Part shown: piece by piece, positions 59,870-64,000 of the stretch
Layout of the letters: every line of letters starts with the position of its first letter
Position numbering within the stretch: position 1 is the stretch's first letter
Assembly: GCA_036927565.1 (NCBI GenBank)
Contig: JAYESD010000009.1
Location: 167,732,929 to 167,796,928 of the forward strand
Direction: 5' to 3'
DNA: 64,000 nt
DNA from: Tuctoria greenei
Lineage: Eukaryota; Streptophyta; Magnoliopsida; Poales; Poaceae
Translations under genes and position numbers: made by a program
The notes under the pieces: model-generated
Told to the model about the DNA's origin: nothing
Seen by the model: the letters and a program-made list of their open reading frames with translations, nothing else
Databases searched by the model: none

Positions 59870-61102
59870 ATGGGCGGTGAGGAAGGAAGGCAGATCAAGA
59901 GGATGGAGTTGGAGCTCCAGGAACCTCGTCTCACCGAGGACAACATCAGGGAGATCCTAGTCCGCCTGCCGGTCAAAGACGTCGTCCGCTACGGCACCAT
60001 CTGCAAGGCGTGGCGCCTCATCACCACTAACCAGGACTTCCTTGCTGAGAACGCACGCCGCCAACTGGCTCAGGTCCTCCTCTACAGGTACATCCCTCAG
60101 CTGCCATCCAGAGGACGTTGGGCCACGGATGTCATGCTGGAAGCGATCTCCGTCTCTGGCGACCTAGAGAGCCGGCGTAGTGTTATCCGCTACCCTAAAC
60201 CAGAAAATGGAGGGTGGCTCCTGCTCGCCGTCTGCGACGGTGTCCTCCTACTCAAGAAGGCAGATGGCATATACAACTTGTGTAACCCCACAACAAGGAA
60301 GTGGGCTGACCTCACGGGGCTTAATCCGCCTCCGCCGCCACAGTCGACCGACCTGCTCGATGAGCCGGAGTACGCCTTCTACTTCCACCAGCAATCAGGT
60401 GAGTATCGTATCTTATGTCAAAAAACTTGGACTAGAAACGGGAAATGGTGCATCCTCTCCACCGGGGAGCCTGGAAAAAGGAATATCTACACAGAGGCTG
60501 CCAACGCAGATGGTATAGCTGCGCTTGTGCCCTGCCTGCGCAAGGCAGTAACAGCGCCCATGGCTCTCCACGGCAACCTGCACTGGCCGCCTCAACCGGA
60601 CTCTGCCGCTGGCCAGACAAAGATGGTGGCTTTTGACATATTTTCAGAGACATTCACCCAAATGGATGGTCCATCGACGACCACAGGCAACAATCGTGTA
60701 AAGCTCTTCATCATAGACGAGCTCCTTGTGGGAGCTGACTTTGGGCAGGAGAACAGCATTGACCTCTGGTTCCTTGAGAACTATGGCAATGCCGCTAGGT
60801 GGGAACTGCGCCACCGGGTTGCCATGCCGTGGGGGCCTTATAGTCATGGAAGACCATCAGACCCTTTGAGTCTGTTGAGTATGGCCGCGGTGGCTGATGA
60901 ACAAGGCAACATCTTACTCGGTAACAGTCACGGTTTAGTACTCTATAACAGGAACAAGAAACAGACAATAAAGACCATCAACTCTGAGATGCTGGATAAC
61001 ATAAATATCATTGTGTCGAGGCACGTGTTCAGAGCAAACCTCATGCATCACCCTCACTTCTCCACAAGGCCTGCCACTGATATGCTCTTTGCTCACTTCT
61101 AA
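59870..61102 (+). CDS. F-box protein A5, 410 aa
   Basis: A5 is a complete copy. Its translation is identical to A3, including Leu163, and its leader shares the 12-C tract of A3. It lies right of the assembly gap, in a block that mirrors 29690-38083, so whether A5 is a distinct locus from A3 depends on the assembly being correct. Confidence 0.88.
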   Translation: MGGEEGRQIKRMELELQEPRLTEDNIREILVRLPVKDVVRYGTICKAWRLITTNQDFLAENARRQLAQVLLYRYIPQLPSRGRWATDVMLEAISVSGDLESRRSVIRYPKPENGGWLLLAVCDGVLLLKKADGIYNLCNPTTRKWADLTGLNPPPPPQSTDLLDEPEYAFYFHQQSGEYRILCQKTWTRNGKWCILSTGEPGKRNIYTEAANADGIAALVPCLRKAVTAPMALHGNLHWPPQPDSAAGQTKMVAFDIFSETFTQMDGPSTTTGNNRVKLFIIDELLVGADFGQENSIDLWFLENYGNAARWELRHRVAMPWGPYSHGRPSDPLSLLSMAAVADEQGNILLGNSHGLVLYNRNKKQTIKTINSEMLDNINIIVSRHVFRANLMHHPHFSTRPATDMLFAHF

Positions 61103-61691
61103 TGCTATGTTTCTGGATCCAAATAAATGCTTCTCTATTCATCTTTTTCAGAACTGATTGTTCAAAACTTATACTCTTGTTACATTTAACCTTGGTGGTG
61201 ATGTCTGTCTGGCTACATTTATCTGTTTGTGGATTGTATTTATTGAGGTATCAATAAAAAGTTATGATGTTTTATGTGTTTATTATGTGAGCTTGATCAA
61301 TGTGAAATGATGTGTTATTACTTTAATGTTCTGGTCATAACACCATGCTAGTTAGGCCATCTGGAACCACACCACCCTGTCATGATTTCGAGTTGGAGCG
61401 CAATATTGCATGATTGCATGTTTTTTGGAACCTGTCAGAGTTCATCGGCATAACATACTCTCTAATAACTGCAAAACTGAGGCTTTGATCTGCCTAGTTT
61501 GGACAGGTGACGGAACTGTCAGGTGCACCATCAGGTAATTCTTCGCCTACTAGCTAAATTGCATGATCTACTTCCGCATACTCTGCAGGCGACTTGGCAC
61601 CTGCATCACCATGCACCGACCTGCTCTATTTATGCACCCCTACGTGTGTCTCCGGACTTTCTTTTTGGGACAATGCATGCCTACGGACTCA
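61103..61691 (+). other. 3' UTR and conserved flank of A5
   Basis: Both polyadenylation signals are kept (first at 61122-61127). Confidence 0.7.
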
Positions 61692-62330
61692 TAGGATCAT
61701 CTCTGTACTTATACAGCTATCAAAGTGTTATTGAATTGGCCTCACACTGCGCACCCTATACCAGAAAAACCTAATTATTAATTAATATGAGGTGACCGGC
61801 GGATCTCACTAGCTATGCGTCCCATATACCACAAACTGGTTACAGGTGGACTACAAAAGCATGCTCATCATGAAACCTTAGGGCATGTTTGACATGGCTC
61901 CACAACTGAGCCATGCTGCCAAACACCTCAACTCCAAAACTCCACAGGGAGGTCCAACTCTAGGGAGTTTATGGAGCTCTAGTTCATTTTCTTGAAGTAC
62001 CTCTTTTTTTTTCTCCAGCAACCGTAATTATATGATAGACCTAGTCGTGGAGTTCAAAGTTATTTACCCGCAATTGCCACAGGTTACAGAAAAAACGATT
62101 CACTAGTTTTTCTTTTCATCTCTTCTGGAGACTCTCGGAAACACAGGTTGGGCCCAAGGCAGGGCACCGCGCCCTCTCGATGCGCGAGCTAGGGCACCAC
62201 CGTGGCCTCTGTTTGCCCGCCGCCCACCTCCCTCGTTTGCCCAATCCCGTTCCTCTCCTCTGCCTGAGACTTCGGCCATTTGCAGAAACCCTAGACGCAG
62301 ATGCACATGGAATTCTCACTCTGCTTTAGC
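61692..62330. other. Spacer, unit V copy
   Basis: This has the same content and length as the unit III copy and no gene. Confidence 0.4.
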
Positions 62331-64000
62331 GTGTGGGGACCGGAGTCCACACTTTCCAGGAATCGCATTGGGTGGTGCCGTGCGATGCGACACCCAACAG
62401 CACACATGTAAAGGAACACGTATTACATAAATCATTTGCTGAAATTTACAAAGATATTCAGTTTACAAATAGTTTATAAAAATAAACTACAGCGGAAGAT
62501 AGGATTACAACTCTCGTACTCCAGTCTAATAAGTAAAAGAGAAGCTGTCGAGCCCACGTACGCTCCTCACTAGCCACGAAAACCAAACAGCAGCGGCATA
62601 GTTTCCACATGAGTATATCACTCGGAGAGTCCCGAGCCTCATCGGAAAACTAATAAGCATAAGCACATAGGTTAGTACCTGCAAAAAAACTTATATAGCA
62701 ACCGTGAGCACGAAGGCTCAACAAGACTTAACCGTCTCACTTAAACATGAAACTCTACATGAGGGTAAAGACATAACATAGGATGGAAGATTTGCGTAAC
62801 GGACTCGCCTAATCGTGGGTCCTTATTTTTCAGATTTATAGCAGCAGCTTAAACCTTGTGCGGGGCAGCATCGTAACTCCACAATCAAACAAGAAACGCT
62901 TCATCATGATGTTGCATGCCCAAGGTGGAATTTAAATTTTGTGAGCACTATACTAATACATACAACATAGCAATACCATGATAATATAATGTTCATAACA
63001 GCAACAATTAATTCTCATCTCAAGTGCAAGTATTTAACTACGTCACAACTCGGTGAACAAGTGGTACTCATAACCGTGAGGGACGGTGATTCGAATCAAT
63101 GATACCCGAAAACCACGTCACGTACGCCCGTACTGGAAGTCACATCAGTGCACTCCACGGACGTCGTACGCAACCACCTTTCTCAAGTTCCGGCCAAGTT
63201 GAATCGATTCAATCGTCTAGGACAGTATCCCCACTCACGGTGCACCCTTCCGCTGTGAAGATGTCGTGAGCGTGTTTCCGTCTACTATGCTGCGGCCGAA
63301 AGCCTGAGGCGAACGAAAAAGTCTCAACAAAAGCTTCCCAAGGTACACCGGTTTCCTGGATCCCATATATCCAGTATGACTCCAGTACAGTTCAAACTTG
63401 CTCAGCAGGGCAGCATACGGATCGGTCCTTAACCGACACAGGCAGGGCTACGCACCCAAGACCAAGTCTTGCTGCATCCTACGCCCCTGACCGGTCTCAT
63501 TTTCAGATTACTATCTCATTCTCTTTGAACCAATCCCGTGTGAAAAGGTCCTAGCCATGCGAGTAGATTCCAACTACTTGACTTCTACCAAATCCTTTAC
63601 AACATTTAGCATAGCATAGTCTACATGATGACTTGACAACTAGCCAAATACTCCATGGGTTGATCTGGTCATGCAAGTGGATTTTCAATCACCTTAGCCC
63701 TAATGCACAATACCAACCCTAGACATATGTGATAAAATCATAATTTTGTAATAGCGCTTAAATGCAAACCGGGGCTTGCCTGGTTGCGAGATGGTGTCAG
63801 AGTTAATCTCCAGAGGTATGACTTCAAGTAGCTCCGGGGTCCTCTTGAGCTCGGCAACTAATCGGTATGCAAAGAATTATGCAAGCTAATCAATACCGGT
63901 ATTATATTATAGTTCAAAGGAAAGACAATTAAGTATATGAATTTAAGCTTAATGGTTCTGGAAATTTTACAGGGGACATTAGGTGCTATGAGGAAGATAT
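62331..64000. mobile_element. Retroelement-like block, left part, cut by window end
   Basis: This corresponds to 36414-38083 without the unit II deletion. The CACTA element would follow just outside the window. Confidence 0.35.

Larger units (their letters stand above)
51763..60212. repeat. Tandem unit IV, interrupted by assembly gap
   Basis: Unit IV shows 8450 bp including 100 N. Its left part corresponds to unit III up to base 38039, and its right part resumes at the base equivalent to 47157. In unit III terms 9117 bp are absent, including the CACTA element, B, C, E, D and the Copia remnant. Left of the gap it has private substitutions (for example at about 54874 and 54992). Right of the gap it agrees with unit II at every diagnostic site I checked. 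Confidence 0.9.
60213..64000. repeat. Tandem unit V (partial, runs off the window)
   Basis: Unit V contains the 3' part of A5, its 3' flank, the spacer and the first part of the retroelement-like block. It matches unit III from 34296 to 38083 at a constant offset of 25917. Confidence 0.95.

Noticed and set aside
1..64000. A novel multi-gene system encoded by the unit
   Set aside because: Apart from the F-box family and transposon remnants I find no second intact gene type, so the conserved co-occurrence is explained by tandem duplication rather than by a functional module.

Overview
The window is nuclear DNA from a flowering plant, almost certainly a grass (Poaceae). The evidence is intron-less F-box coding sequences with GC-rich starts, pyrimidine-rich leaders with AAACCCTAA motifs, a non-autonomous CACTA transposon with a CACTACTACAAAA terminus, and a Copia-type LTR followed by a tRNA-Met-like primer-binding site. 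The species cannot be fixed by reading alone. I see no rRNA, tRNA, CRISPR array or prokaryotic feature.

Almost everything is one tandem array of a unit of about 17.47 kb. Taking base 1 as the phase, the units are I (1-17466), II (17467-34295, 638 bp shorter through one deletion), III (34296-51762), IV (51763-60212, interrupted by 100 N at 55507-55606 that replace about 9.1 kb) and V (60213-64000, cut by the window edge). By eye the units differ only by scattered substitutions and very small indels. Unit I is the most divergent of those present.

Each complete unit has the same order. (1) Gene A is an intact 410-aa F-box protein with an FBA-like C-terminal region; its long ATG-free leader may contain introns. 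(2) About 590 bp of conserved 3' flank follows. (3) Next is a spacer with a MITE-like fragment. (4) A 4-kb AT-rich block, probably derived from an LTR retrotransposon, is interrupted by a 1460-bp CACTA element. (5) Gene B is an A paralogue with a different 5' end, and its frame is broken near the 3' end in every copy. (6) Pseudogene C lacks the F-box. (7) A GGGCC-rich insert follows. (8) E is a diverged F-box relic. (9) D is a chimeric pseudogene in which FBA sequence precedes an F-box remnant. (10) A truncated Copia element is represented by its LTR, primer-binding site and gag start. (11) A 4.6-kb low-complexity-free spacer carries a 49-bp minisatellite and leads into the leader of the next A.

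The structure suggests two levels of duplication. First, an ancestral F-box gene with its 3' flank duplicated locally to give A, B, C, D and E, which then decayed and recombined through short microhomologies. Later the whole cluster amplified as 17.5-kb units. Only A keeps a full reading frame (four complete copies and one partial), so it is the likely functional product: a substrate-recognition subunit of an SCF ubiquitin ligase with unknown target. The block after the gap (55607-64000) matches 29690-38083 at a constant offset, with no difference found at the sites I compared. Copy number and the last unit and a half may therefore partly reflect assembly.
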